DNA from: Butyriboletus loyo | Taxonomy: Eukaryota; Basidiomycota; Agaricomycetes; Boletales; Boletaceae | Assembly: GCA_038093515.1 (NCBI GenBank) | Contig: JBBPSI010000127.1 | Coordinates: 1 to 64,000, forward strand | Length of the DNA: 64,000 nt | Reading direction: 5' to 3' | Shown: one piece after another, positions 54,121 through 64,000 of the stretch | Numbering within the stretch: position 1 is the stretch's first letter | Layout: every line of letters begins with the position of its first letter | The notes under the pieces: model-generated | Told to the model about the DNA's origin: nothing | The model's database searches: none | Seen by the model: only the letters and a program-made list of their open reading frames with translations | Translations under genes and position numbers: made by a program

Positions 54121-57100
54121 TAGGACTCGTATTCCAGACGAGTTCCTGAATAAGAGGTTCCATGTTCCGGACCAAATTCCTTAAATAAGGAAGAGAATTC
54201 AAATAGAGATAGGCCTCGAAGAGGACGAGGGGCGGATGGGTGGGCCTGGTGGTAATCACGAATGACGTCTTGTGAATTACCCAGATTCGATACGGGCTCC
54301 CATGTGCGGTCCGTTTCGTCGTATCCTCTCCAATGCACTAGATACTCCAATTGCTTTCGTTTCATCCGGGAAGTGACGATGTAATCCACTTCGAATTCCA
54401 CATAACCTTTGTCTGTGATGTTGACTGGGTCAGGACATAAGACCGGTTGCCCAGGCAGGGTTTCCCGATAAGGTTTAACATGTGAAATATTAACTACCGG
54501 ATGTATATGCATGCTGCTCGGCAGCTGCAATTCCACAGCATTGGGTTTGAGTGATTTGATCTTGTATGGACCAATCCAACGCTGTGTGAGTTTTCGTGCC
54601 GTATACGGTAACTTCAAGTTTTCCATAGACAACCACACTCTATCTCCAATTTTGTAATCGGGCGCATCTGATTGTCTATTATCGGCCTGCGATACCATGC
54701 GCTTTCTAGCTTCTTCTAATGCTTCTTTGACTTCGGCATGTGACTTTCCAGCAGCACGTGTGAAATCTCCGGCTAGCGTGTTGGAAGATTTCTCGAAACC
54801 GACTCGTGGATAATAGTTACGAGTAATAGAGAATGGAATGGTACCAGTGGCGGTGGTGAGGGAGTTATTATGATTAAACTGGGCGATCTTGATCCAATCG
54901 GCCCACGTTTCTTATTTTTTCGCCACATAGGTACGTAAATATTGTTCCATTTCCCTATTTATCCGTTCAGTTTGACCATCGGTTTGAGGATGATATGCCG
55001 TTGAGATTTTCTGGGAAATGCCAAGAAGCTTGCAAAGCTCTGTGGTAAAGTCCGATACAAATTGTGGACCTCGGTCCGAAACTATAGAAATAGGAAGTCC
55101 ATGAATACACCAAACATTGTCTCTAAATATAATTGCTAACTCCTTAGAAGAGGTAGTCGTCTTACAAGGGACGTAAATGACTTCCTTGGAGAAGCGATCT
55201 ACTATCGTACAAATGGCATCAAAGCCGTTCGAAAGGGGAAGTCCGGTGACGAAATCTACAGATATATCTTCCCAAGGGTGACTAGCCGAAGGAAGTGGTA
55301 ATATTTTACCTGCCGGTGCATTTTGCTTACCCTTCGTGAGGGCGCACGCTTGGCAAGATTCTACATATCGTTTAACGTCCTTTGTGACTCCTGGCCACGT
55401 GAAGTGTCGTGTGAGAAGGTGAGCCGTACGGGCTTGACCCGAGTGTCCGGCTATTGGAGAGTCGTGACATATTTTAAGTAAATCTATTCTAAGTGCCTCA
55501 GGCACAAAGACTTTTTTCTTTTCATTAATAAATACGGATTGTTCTGAATCATAATAGAATCCTGGGTATTCTTTTGTTTTTTCTTTTTCTTTTTCTATTT
55601 GTAATGTATCGTAAAAGGAAGAAGAAAGGGAAACTTTATTAAGGAAAAGGTTCGGGGGAAGTACCGTAATATTGGTAATATGGTCCGTAACGGCATCACT
55701 GTGGTCTGCTCGACGCGATAACGCATCTGCTCTGCCATTGGTTGGGCCTGGTTTGTAAACAAATAGATAATTGAATTCTTGAAGAAGTGCATGCCATCGA
55801 GCTTGTCTGCCAGACAGTGTTTGCGGCTTCTTCCAATATTCTAGGTTTTTGTGATCGGTCCAGATTTCAAATCCTTCTCAACCAATAAGATAATGGCGCC
55901 ATTCTTCCAGCGCTCGAATAACTGCTAATAGTTCTTTGTTGTAAATTGGGTAATTCCTCTCGGCAGCGTCGAAGGAATGTGACAAAAAGGCACAGGGTCG
56001 CCACAGGTTGTCTGATCCTTTTACGGAAAGAACTGCGCCAACCGCTATATCCGAGGCATCCGTTTCTACCCGCATCTCCTTGTCTCGATCTGGGTAGGCT
56101 AAAAGCAGAGCCGAAGTGAACTTTTTCTTTAGCATATCAAACACTTCTTGTTCATCTAAGCCCCATTTGAAAGGGGTATCCTTTTTTGTTAAGTTGTTGA
56201 GGGGACGGGCAATCTCCGAGAACCCTTCAATAAATCTTTGGTAATAGTTGCATAATCCCAGAAACGCTTGAACCTGCTTCAGACGCGAGGGCATAGGCCA
56301 GTCTCGGATGGCATCTGTCTTCTTCGACTGCATTTCAACGCCGTTTCGGGATACAACCATTCCTAAAAAGTCCACTTTATCCGAAGAGAATACGCATTTC
56401 TCCGGTTTTACAAATAAATCGTTTTCTCGAAGGCGCTGGAGTACTTCTTTGACTTTTTCCTCATGCTCGGCCCTCGTTTTTCCTTTCGTGAATATCATAA
56501 CGTCATCGATATAAATAATGACGCAGGCATACATATCGTTGAAGATGTCGTTCATCATGTTTTGGAACGTGGGAGGGGAATTGGTAAGCCCGAAGTACAT
56601 GACCGTGGGTTCGTAGGCTCCAATGGGCGTGACAAACGCCGCTTTCCACTCATCACCTTCTTTGATACGAATATTATTAAATCCCCATCGGAGATCCAAC
56701 GCTGTGAAGATGTCGGCTCCTTTCAACCGATCGATCAACTGCGGAATCAGGGGTAACGGGTAACCGTTTTTAATGGTTCCGTCGTTTAGATATCGATAGT
56801 CCATGACGAGTCGCTTATCTCCGGTCTTTTTCGGGATAAAGAACACAGGGGCCGTCTGAGGTGATTTGGACGGTCTTATGTAACCCTTCTTGAGTTCTTT
56901 TTCCACAAAACCTCGGATTTGCTCCTGTTCTTCTTCGGACATGGGGATAACGCGACCCTTTTTTGGTACAAAATCGGGTTTGAGATCTATTGCGTGATCC
57001 CAGGGTTTCCTTTCAGGCATTCTTGCTGCCTCGTCCTCGGAGAATACATCTAAATAGTCGTGGTAAACCTCGGGTACCTTTCCGGCAACCTCTGGTTCTA

Positions 57101-57983
57101 TAGTACAGCAAGAAGTAATGTTCGAAGATGAAATAGAGTCTCTGATAACACTACAGTAAGGTGAACAATGATTAAATTTAATGGTTTTAAAACGCCAGTC
57201 AATGTCTGGGTTATGACGTGCAAACCAATCGTAACCAATAATCATTTGATGAGAACCAAGAAGAGAGACGTAAGCCTCGATCGATTCGTGGTGCCCATCA
57301 ATTTCCATAAATAGGTAGGCTTTGTGCGTAATGCGACCTATGGCTCCTTTAGAGCCGTCTGCATTGATAACCTCCATGGAACGTTCTAATGGTACAGTGT
57401 CTATTTTTCTCGTATCGCAATAATTTTTGTCAATGAAGGTATTGACCGCTCCCGTATCCAGCAAAGCTTTAAGCGAACGAGTTCGCCAAGTAGCGTTTGA
57501 CTGGTAGGTGATTTTCACCACCGGGGAGTAATCTCCACCAAACATTAAAGAAGATTTAGGGGATTTATAATTAGAAGAAGAGGGAGATGAAATCGGGGAT
57601 CTGGTTTTCATTTGTCTCAAAAGAGAATTAAGCACGCTTTTGTGTGCCGCGCTCCCGTTAGGAGACGCTCTTTCGAGTTTTTCTATAGATAATTCGTTCG
57701 ATTTTATACAGGAGTTCAGAAATTTGTCCTCTTCGCGATCAACTAAACCAGGAACATCCACGCTTACATCCGAAGACGAATTCACGAATACTGATCCAAT
57801 TGAAAGCTTAGATTCAGATGGTACGTAAGAAAGTTCATCTGTGTCTACGGAATAGTCCACAAATGTAGATAAGGCAGAGAAAGAATTTGAAAATGAAGAA
57901 ATATTGTCCAGTCCTCCAGGTACCCCTACACTAGAAGACTTTTTTATTTTAAAGACCGTGAGGCCTTTTCCTTTGCTTCGCAA
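54120..57983 (-). pseudogene. Pol of Gypsy E: protease, RT, RNase H, integrase, chromodomain; two stops
   Basis: One frame about 1280 codons long, entered from gag by -1 frameshifting. The protease has ALLDTGAVNTFID. The RT has FIPKKTGDKRLVMDYRYLND, TALDLRWGFNNIRI and CVIIYIDDVMIFTKG (YIDD). RNase H has MRVETDASDIAVGAVLSVKG and YPIYNKELLAVIRALEEW. Integrase has CHDSPIAGHSGQARTAHLL and SCQACALTKGK (HHCC), ISVDFVTGLP, IVSDRGPQF and TDGQTERINREME (DDE). The C-terminal chromodomain has YLVHWRGYDETDRTWEP. The only breaks are TGA at 55880-55878 after HYLIG and TAA at 54914-54912 after VAKK. The TAA is most simply a C-to-T change of a Gln codon. All catalytic residues are present. Confidence 0.95.
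57915..57953 (-). promoter_or_regulatory. -1 ribosomal frameshift site between gag and pol
   Basis: On the - strand the heptamer T TTA AAA (57953-57947) stands in the gag frame directly before the TAA stop. A 7-nt spacer TAAAAAA follows, then a 9-bp stem GTCTTCTAG with CTGGAGGAC (two G-U pairs) around an 11-nt loop. Pol is in the -1 frame. Confidence 0.82.
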
Positions 57984-59152
57984 GCGAAGACATCTGCCCA
58001 GTATGCTCGGGCGTCATCTCCCATGTATGCGGCACACTGGGAGATTTCTTGTGGCGGTGCTCCAACTGCTGGTGGTGCCGGTAACGGCCTTGACTGGTAT
58101 GAAGATTTAGGAGGGGTTACCTCCGCGGCATTGATTTGAACCCATCCTTGGATGTAGGTTCCGTCGGCCTGCTGAATCCACTGCTGCCTTACTTTCGGCC
58201 GAGGAGTGTTTCCAGGTTTGTCCCGACGGTTTGGGTTCTGGGGGCAATTAGGGCGGATGTGTCCGGCTTGCCCGCAGCCGAAACACGTTCTGGTCTCAGG
58301 GCCAGATTGCTGTGCGGATAAGTCCATGGGGGCTCCGCGGCCCGGTTGAGTTCCGACTGGTGTGAAGCCGGGAGGAGGTCCTTTGGGAGGAGGGTAGCCT
58401 CTTTGGAGCTGCTGCATATATGGCTTCCATTGCCGTGCTTGTCCCATGCCTCTCTCTGCATACATCTGCTCGAAAGACCTTCCTGTCCTTCTGAACTCTT
58501 CAACCAAATTGTTGAAGTCCTCCAACACGTCTTCTGAGCACGAAAGGAATACTTGTTTATAGATTTCGTACTTGACAGCCCGTTTAAGGAGCTTGATGGC
58601 GTGCTTCAGCTCGCACTCTGATTGCCGATAGAGGACTTTGAAATGTTCTAGGAAAACATCAATTTGTTGTTGGCCTTGAGTTAGAGCGGCCAGTTTTCTG
58701 AGTGCTTGGTGAGTAAGCACGTCAATTTGGAAATGACCCCTGATCAAGGTCTGTAAGTATTCCCATTCTGGCCATGCCAGGTCCATCTTTTTTCCTTTAG
58801 ATCTGTTGAGCAGATCTATGTATTTTTCTTCCTCCATGACGTAATCTTCCAGGACGAGTTGAGAAAAGTCCTGGCCTTTGCCCTTAATGCGGCTAAGTAC
58901 AACCACCGTGCGGAGCTTGTCTGTTTTCCAGGTGTTGATAGACACCCAGACTTTGAGGGAAGTCCACCAATGGTGGAACTTTTCTCTATCGCCGTCCCAT
59001 TCTCCTAGGTCAGCAACCTTTTTTGATATTCCTCCTTGCTGATCTTTTTCCAGCCACTGCGCGAAGAGGGCGCGCAATGTCTGATCGTCATAGACGGCGG
59101 TAGGGACATAATCGGAGGGAGCGGGGGCGTAAGACGGACCGGGATCGGACAT
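57944..59152 (-). CDS. Gag of Gypsy E, 402 aa
   Basis: Structural protein of the retrotransposon particle. Intact from the ATG at 59152. The capsid part has KFHHWWTSLKVWVSINTW, then GQDFSQLVLEDYVM, LIRGHFQIDVLTHQALRKLA and LTQGQQQIDVFLEHFKVLYR. A Pro/Gly-rich linker leads to one CCHC zinc knuckle, CFGCGQAGHIRPNCP, near residue 290, which binds RNA. The C-terminus (CEAKEKASRSLK) ends at the frameshift site. The 780-bp leader between the 5' LTR and the ATG contains only short frames. Confidence 0.93.
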   Translation of the reverse strand: MSDPGPSYAPAPSDYVPTAVYDDQTLRALFAQWLEKDQQGGISKKVADLGEWDGDREKFHHWWTSLKVWVSINTWKTDKLRTVVVLSRIKGKGQDFSQLVLEDYVMEEEKYIDLLNRSKGKKMDLAWPEWEYLQTLIRGHFQIDVLTHQALRKLAALTQGQQQIDVFLEHFKVLYRQSECELKHAIKLLKRAVKYEIYKQVFLSCSEDVLEDFNNLVEEFRRTGRSFEQMYAERGMGQARQWKPYMQQLQRGYPPPKGPPPGFTPVGTQPGRGAPMDLSAQQSGPETRTCFGCGQAGHIRPNCPQNPNRRDKPGNTPRPKVRQQWIQQADGTYIQGWVQINAAEVTPPKSSYQSRPLPAPPAVGAPPQEISQCAAYMGDDARAYWADVFACEAKEKASRSLK

Positions 59153-59918
59153 CCTTTTTTGGTCGTCGTCTGGGAAATCCGTAGAATATTCGGAACCCAG
59201 TTTGGTAATCGGAATTTAAGAAGTTGGGGGCGGAGGAAAGGGGGTGATTTTTGATTTTTCTTCGGCAACCTTTTCTTCAGCTGAACTGGCTTCTTTGGCA
59301 AAAAAAAAAAGAAAACTACGAGGTATAAAGACCCTTACTGTCTCCTATCTTCCAAGGTGACTCTGGGGGACTCTACAACAAGTAGAACATAAAAAGTATT
59401 TTTTCGAACGGAGGTAGTATCTCCGACGAAGTTTTGTCCGGTAATGGACAGTTACGGGTAAAAACTTTTTAACTACTAGTTGACAAATTTTGAAAGTTTT
59501 TTCTGGGTTCTACCTCCCGTGTTACCACAGGGACTACGGTTTGAGAATAGCTCAGCCAATGGGATTTGGGGGTCCCGAAGTCACTCTTTGCAAACTAGGC
59601 ACGACCCTAGCGCAGACTATCAACTCCAAGGGAGCGACAGAGAATGAATTTTTTTTTACAAGTGTTTACACGAGACACAAAGTCTACCCTTCCAAGGGGT
59701 TCCCCTAAAAGCGGCGGGGGCTATCAGAAATAAAAACTGCTGAACGCACAGTAACGGCTCTAAACCCTGAGCACCAGGTTATCCCGTAAGAGGGAAGTTC
59801 TGCTCCGTCAAGTGGAGGCCTACTGGAAGTGCGGGATAGGAGAAACGAAACGGGTACACTATTGGCCAAACACCGACAAGCACACTACCCCTACCCTGGG
59901 GACCGGGTGTGTATCTGA
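59153..59918 (-). other. Leader of Gypsy E between primer site and gag
   Basis: Transcribed, non-coding as far as I can see. A run of ten A (+) at 59300-59309 lies in it. It may carry packaging signals; none can be named. Confidence 0.5.
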
Positions 59919-59929
59919 AGTTTTAACCA
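59919..59929 (-). promoter_or_regulatory. Self-primer binding site of Gypsy E
   Basis: TGGTTAAAACT on the - strand, 2 nt inside the 5' LTR. It is the exact complement of AGTTTTAACCA in LTR E (60089-60079), which lies 32 nt after TATAAA. Confidence 0.78.
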
Positions 59930-59931
59930 AG

Positions 59932-60440
59932 TGTTGCGAAGGCAACGTGCAGTCGAATGCTAGCACATAGTACCAAGCCACAAGCGGTCCACAACAGTCG
60001 CAGGTATACACAAGTACCTGGCAGGTATGAAACTGGAGCTTCAACTTAATCCTCAACTGTTGCCAGCGAATAGACAAGTGGTTAAAACTAGGGAATCCTA
60101 GTCTAACCACGAGCCTTTATATATTGTACAGAAGTGCGCACAGACCATGCTGTGCATGTGAGGAATTACTATACATGGCTAGACTAAAGAAGAGAAGCGC
60201 AACGGTGATTAACCACACGAGGCGCGGGGATCATAAAGAAGAGAAGTAAACGGAGATTAAATACATGTGTTGTGATGTCATAGAGTCTAGGCTTGGTCTA
60301 GGCCATGACATCATATGCTTAGTCAGCGAGAGATCACATGTAAGTTCCCACGATCACGTGCACTATGTCACGTGACCTTTGAAAGTAAAAACGACTAAGT
60401 CTGAAGTGAAAGTGTACAAATAAATGTTATGATTATAACA
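59932..60440 (-). repeat. 5' LTR, family E (509 bp)
   Basis: TGTTGCGAAGGC to GATTATAACA on +; carries the element's promoter. Confidence 0.96.
60079..60146 (-). promoter_or_regulatory. Core promoter of Gypsy E 5' LTR
   Basis: GGTCTGTGCGCA at 60146-60135, TATAAA from 60121 (25 nt from box start) and the predicted transcript start AGTTTTAACCA from 60089 (32 nt from TATA). Further upstream in U3 are two CACGTG motifs near 60355 and 60369. Confidence 0.75.
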
Positions 60441-60445
60441 CTTTT

Positions 60446-61499
60446 GGCTGCACGCATATTTTGAGTATTTTGCTTCGTCCATGTTTTCACCCTTTTATGG
60501 GTATTGTTCCCATGTGGCTCATGTGTGGCTGAACATGGCATGCCAGGGCATGGCTTTGCGCACAAAATTTTGTCCCTATTGAGTGCCACAAAACTACCTT
60601 TAACTTCAAATAGCTCAAAAAAAGAGTCAGAAAATCCAGGAAAATTACTACAAATATGGGAATATTTTCTAATGGTCTGTGGTTGTTCAGACCAGTTGCA
60701 ACCTATTTCAGGTGATTTCACATAATCTAGTCAAATTGTCACATAGCACATGGCCACCCCAGGTTGACAATATCACCTGACACACACCACCCTGGGGCAG
60801 GCCCATGTGTGAGTTAGGAATGCTTTGATGGGTGGGCCTGTACTAGGGGGGTGTATACTAAAGACAGGTGAGCCCACTAGGGTAAATGTCATGGTTGTAT
60901 TACAGACAGATGGGCCTGCAGGGGGGTAGGTGCTAGAGATGAGTGGGCCCACAGGGAAATAGGTGCTGCAGATGAGCAGGCTCACAGGTGGGTACATACT
61001 AAAGATGAGTGGGCCTGCAGGGGGTGTATGTTACAGACAACTGGGCCCATGGGGGAATATGCATTAAGCACACAGGGCTTGCAGGGGCATTACTTCTTCT
61101 AGACATCAAGTCTAACCTTCAAAGTGAAGGATTTATCTGGTGTTCTTGGTGAAGGAAGACAACTTGCTACAAAAGACAAGAAGATGAGGATATTGATTAG
61201 GATTCCAAGTAGATCTAGCTTAAGGTACAGAGTAGCTAGGTCTTGTCATGTTATAGTATCAGGAGATGTGCACAGACCAAGAGTAAAAGAGGAAAGGTGG
61301 CTATCATATAATATGGAAGGGAATTGCCATTGGCTGAATGGAAATCATACAATAGAAGGTTATGGAATGTTCCATGTACTACCTTGAATAGGAAGTGACA
61401 GATTGAGAGTTGGATCTTGTTGTCTAGAAAGAAGAAAGGAAAGATCTGAGTTGGATCGGCTAATGGATAAGCTATCGTGAGATATGCTTAAGTGATAAA
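60446..61499. other. Non-coding region with imperfect tandem repeats
   Basis: 60446-60810 shows nothing recognisable. 60820-61080 is repetitive (next entry). 61090-61390 has a + strand open frame (KDLSGVLGEGRQLATKDKK) without known motifs; it could be an old Copia fragment but I cannot support it. Confidence 0.4.
60820..61080. repeat. Degenerate minisatellite
   Basis: Six or seven imperfect units of about 35-40 bp around GATGAGTGGGCCTGCAGGGG followed by GTRTAYRYTA. Confidence 0.6.
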
Positions 61500-61763
61500 G
61501 AAAAGAAAAGAAAAGAATCATAACAAGGGCACCCAAGAGAGCTGTTTAGCAGTCTTGGTCATGCCCATATATTCTGCTTCAGTTGAAGAATGAGTGATCT
61601 TGTATTATTGTCTGGATAACCATGATACTATGCCAGATGCTAGAAATATAGTACAATAACCTGTCATAGAACAACGGGTCTCAATATCACCTGCCCAGTC
61701 TGTATCACTATAAGCGATAAAGTCAGAATTGGCTCTTGGACCAGTCTGACTGTGTCTGGAATA

Positions 61764-62988
61764 TGTTATAATACTATATTATTTCCATGCTTTCAGACTT
61801 CTCCTTTCACTTTCAAAGGTCATGTGACTCAGTGCATGTGATCATGGGATTATACATGTAATCAAAATCTAGACAGAGCCTATGACATAATGGTCCAGAC
61901 CGGCCCATGACATCATACCTCATGTATTTAATCTCCATTTACTTCTCTTCTTTTTGATTGTCATTGGCTTCTTAGTCTAACCATGTATAGTAGTTTATCA
62001 CATGCACAGCTAGATCTGTGCACCTGCGCAGCTAGATCTGTGCACCTACACAGCTCAGTCTGTGTGCTGAATGATGCAAGATGGGACTGAGAGTGAAGAA
62101 CCCTGCTACAGGAAGAACTCGATCCAATCAAAAGCAAGAAATAAAGAAAAGGGTGTGATATGATTGACCCCAAAGAGAGGTAGAGAGGCAATGAAGAGAG
62201 GAACACCAGGGAAGGTCGTTTCCACTAATGTCTTTACAGAAAACCCGATATTCTGGACTTCCTCCGCTATGGAACGGACTGGAGAGGACTTGGAAATGCG
62301 AGAGGATGGACAGAATCCATTGGCTATGGCTTGAAGATCGAGGAACTATGGTGGTGGGTGACTAGACGATTGCACAGAGAGGCAGGAGAGTCGAAAAGTG
62401 GTATTTTAGGTCATAGTTACAACCTTTTTATAGTCTGGGCATTTCCCAAGACTTGAAACACTAAGGATAAGTGAAAACTAAGTACAAACGTCAAGGAAAT
62501 CATTGACAGAATGTATATAATCATAGCAGTTGCCATAGAAATCGAACGGAAATGATAAGTACAAGATCAAATAAAAAGGAACCTACCTGCGAACACTTTC
62601 CGGACACACAGAACCTTGACACAGAACTTTGATGAGCAGAGAAACATCGGAATAGGATGGAACTTGATATGGAAAAGGAATGGAAGTGGAGATAGTTGCG
62701 GAGTGGTTGTTTGTGCTGCATGTAAGTGCTGAATTTTCAGGAAAAGAAGCGATTTGCGACCTAGAGGATATGCATTCTCTACAGCACCATCTTGTACAAT
62801 ATAAAAAGGCTGGTGGTTTGGGCTAAGATCCCTTAGCTTTAACCACTTGTCTTGATCGCTGGAAACAGTTGAGGGACTAAGGTCTTTGCTAAACTCTATA
62901 AATCTCTGCCAGAGCTTTGTGTAGCTCTGCAACTTGTAGTGAACCACTTGTGGAACATTCTGTGTGGATTACTCCAACAGTCATAACA
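61764..62988 (+). repeat. Solo LTR, family H (B/E-like), split by LTR F
   Basis: Flanked by GAATA (61759-61763 and 62989-62993). Starts TGTTATAATAC and ends GTCATAACA. Shares with B and E the CATGTATTTAATCTCC block and the TTAACCACTTGTCTT region. About 506 bp without the F insertion. Confidence 0.92.
62065..62783 (-). repeat. LTR, family F (719 bp), nested in LTR H
   Basis: TGCTGAATGATGC to GCATTCTCTACA. It splits the promoter box of LTR H; no clear target duplication. Confidence 0.82.
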
Positions 62989-63443
62989 GAATACATTATG
63001 CAAAGGTCTGGTGTTCCCATCAGATAGCGGACTATATAGAGTGCTCTTTGCAAATGCTCTTCCGATGGATTGGAAGAAATTTGTGACATCTTAATGATGG
63101 CATGAGCAATATTGGGTCTAGATCCAAGCATAATAAAGAGAACAGATCCAATGATGGACTGATATTGTGAATGCAAAGATGGTGATGCTTTTGTGGTTGA
63201 TGGTAAAGGATTGTAACCAGAAGGAAGAGGTGTGCATGTGGGTTTTTCATTTTCAAGCTTGGCTTGTTTTATGACCTTCTGTGCATAATTGCACTGATCC
63301 AGCCTCAGGGTATGGTTTTTGCAATCCCTGGTAATCCACATACCTAGATACTCTTTCGCTTCTCCAAGGTCTCGACTTTCCCAAGTCTTCATAAAGTATT
63401 TTTTGTTAGTGAGGACTTGTGCTTTATCACTACCCATAAAAAG

Positions 63444-63868
63444 TGTTACACTGGGCGCTAACAACTAGAACTCTGAGGCAGCACTCTGGAGTAGCCACAG
63501 GACTCGTGAAGCCTTTCTGAGCTGGGTCTCAGACTATGTCTTAGTGCACAAACTAAGAGTCTGGAGTGGAAACTAATTGCTAGCAGTGAACTGCGTAGAA
63601 CTAGATAAAGTACAACCGAGTAAAGACTGGGTTCTTATACTACTGGGGTCTGTGCACAGACCATGCTCCCAATCGGGATGCGAGAGCCAATAGACAAATG
63701 AGGAAAGAATACTCTAGAAGCTTCTTGAGTATGAAAGAACTGGTGTCTGTGCGTGAGAAGTGATGACTAAGCTAGAACAGTTCATACTGTTCAAAGGGAA
63801 CTAGCGATAGGCTAGGTGAATGTAGTAGTCCAAGTGGTAGTGAGAAAAAGTATACCACTACCATAACA
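63444..63868 (-). repeat. Solo LTR, family C (425 bp)
   Basis: Flanked by AAAAG (63439-63443 and 63869-63873), directly after the YIDD motif of the Copia RT. Confidence 0.95.
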
Positions 63869-64000
63869 AAAAGAGCATCATCAATGTATATAACTAAAAT
63901 AATGATGACTTTCCCAATAAATTTAATATAAGTTCCCAGGTCAGACAAGGTATGCTTGAAACCTTGTTTGAGGAGTGTTGAGTGCAAGGCTTTGTGCCAT

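Larger units (their letters stand above)
53601..60440 (-). mobile_element. Nearly intact full-length Gypsy, family E, 6840 bp
   Basis: Target duplication CTTTT at 53596-53600 and 60441-60445. Both LTRs are 509 bp. The - strand order is 5' LTR, primer site, 780-bp leader, gag, frameshift site, pol, purine tract, 3' LTR. Only two stop codons break pol. About twenty differences between the LTRs, mostly C/T or G/A, suggest a moderately recent insertion. Confidence 0.96.
61500..64000 (-). mobile_element. Copia element fragment (- strand), runs off the right edge
   Basis: RT at the right end and RNase H at the left end, split by LTR C (63444) and by LTR H (61764, with LTR F inside). The 5' part is beyond the window; the 3' end near 61500 is not resolved. 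Confidence 0.85.
61520..64000 (-). pseudogene. Copia RT and RNase H, split by two LTR insertions
   Basis: The RT end reads LLKQGFKHTLSDLGTYIKF and VIYIDDALF (YIDD), and continues past LTR C with MGSDKAQVLTNKKYFMKTWE, LGEAKEYLGMWITRDCKNHT and PLPSGYNPLPSTTKASPSLH. SIIGSVLFIMLGSRPNIAHA and RALYIVRYLMGTPDLCIMY follow. After LTR H the RNase H reads GPRANSDFIAYSDTDWAGDI (first Asp), ASGIVSWLSRQ, a stop, then THSSTEAEYMGMTKTAKQL (Glu). This is a different Copia lineage from the one at 1-910, whose equivalent motifs are FSDASHG and STTEAEYIAAC. Confidence 0.88.

Noticed and set aside
60773..60997. Open frame with repeated YPP and GP motifs
   Set aside because: It is a translation of the minisatellite; there is no start context and the repeat explains it.
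61124..61387. Open frame of 87 codons on +
   Set aside because: Has a Copia-like flavour in places but no diagnostic motif; not enough to annotate as coding.
1..64000. CRISPR array, tRNA or rRNA genes
   Set aside because: No regularly spaced identical short repeats, no tRNA T-arm context and no rRNA-like sequence were found by reading; a covariance-model scan would be needed to exclude tRNAs fully.

Overview
The window reads as transposon-rich nuclear DNA of a filamentous fungus, most likely a mushroom-forming basidiomycete (Agaricomycetes). The pointers are a host F-box gene of the type common there, host genes with many introns of about 50-60 bp, a Plavaka-type DNA transposon, a DIRS-like tyrosine-recombinase retroelement, and Copia and chromodomain-bearing Gypsy elements. 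No rRNA, tRNA or CRISPR array was seen. About 85-90 percent of the sequence is mobile DNA.

Host islands. (1) 17206-23144: a type II membrane glycosyltransferase with a DXD motif, a small four-exon gene of unknown function that I assembled by eye, and a two-exon F-box gene. (2) 50151-52182: an 11-exon secreted FAD-linked (berberine-bridge-type) oxidoreductase.

Mobile DNA, left to right. 1-910: 3' end of a Copia element, which has landed in a Gypsy element (911-5803, + strand) that also carries two solo LTRs. About 6450-13845: a decayed DIRS-like element (- strand) split by four solo LTRs. 13958-16015: a Copia-type LTR (family D) split by a 1.6-kb Tc1/mariner element. 23353-24164: a pogo-like remnant. 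24370-30600: D LTRs, a Copia element with a half-tRNA primer site and a large unknown ORF before gag. 30602-37137: an older Gypsy with F-family LTRs. 37140-49548: a Plavaka transposon split by a full-length 10.1-kb Gypsy (38229-48355, target duplication ATACT), which itself carries four direct insertions, one of them with a further insertion inside it. 53601-60440: a nearly intact Gypsy with 509-bp LTRs and target duplication CTTTT. 61500-64000: a Copia fragment (- strand) split by two LTRs, one of which holds another LTR.

LTR families named here: A (about 800-820 bp), B (about 497), C (about 427), D (about 450), E (about 509), F (about 715), H (B/E-like). Nearly every solo LTR keeps an exact 5-bp target duplication, so most boundaries are exact to the base.

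Main biological points. Both full Gypsy families (C and E) appear to self-prime reverse transcription as Tf1 does: the site 2 nt inside the 5' LTR is complementary to LTR sequence lying exactly 32 nt downstream of the TATA box. The E element has a textbook -1 frameshift site (TTTAAAA, 7-nt spacer, 9-bp stem) at the gag stop. The C family carries a third, zinc-knuckle ORF a few bases after pol. LTR families A, B, C and E share one core-promoter module (GGTCTGTGCGCA about 23-25 nt before TATA).
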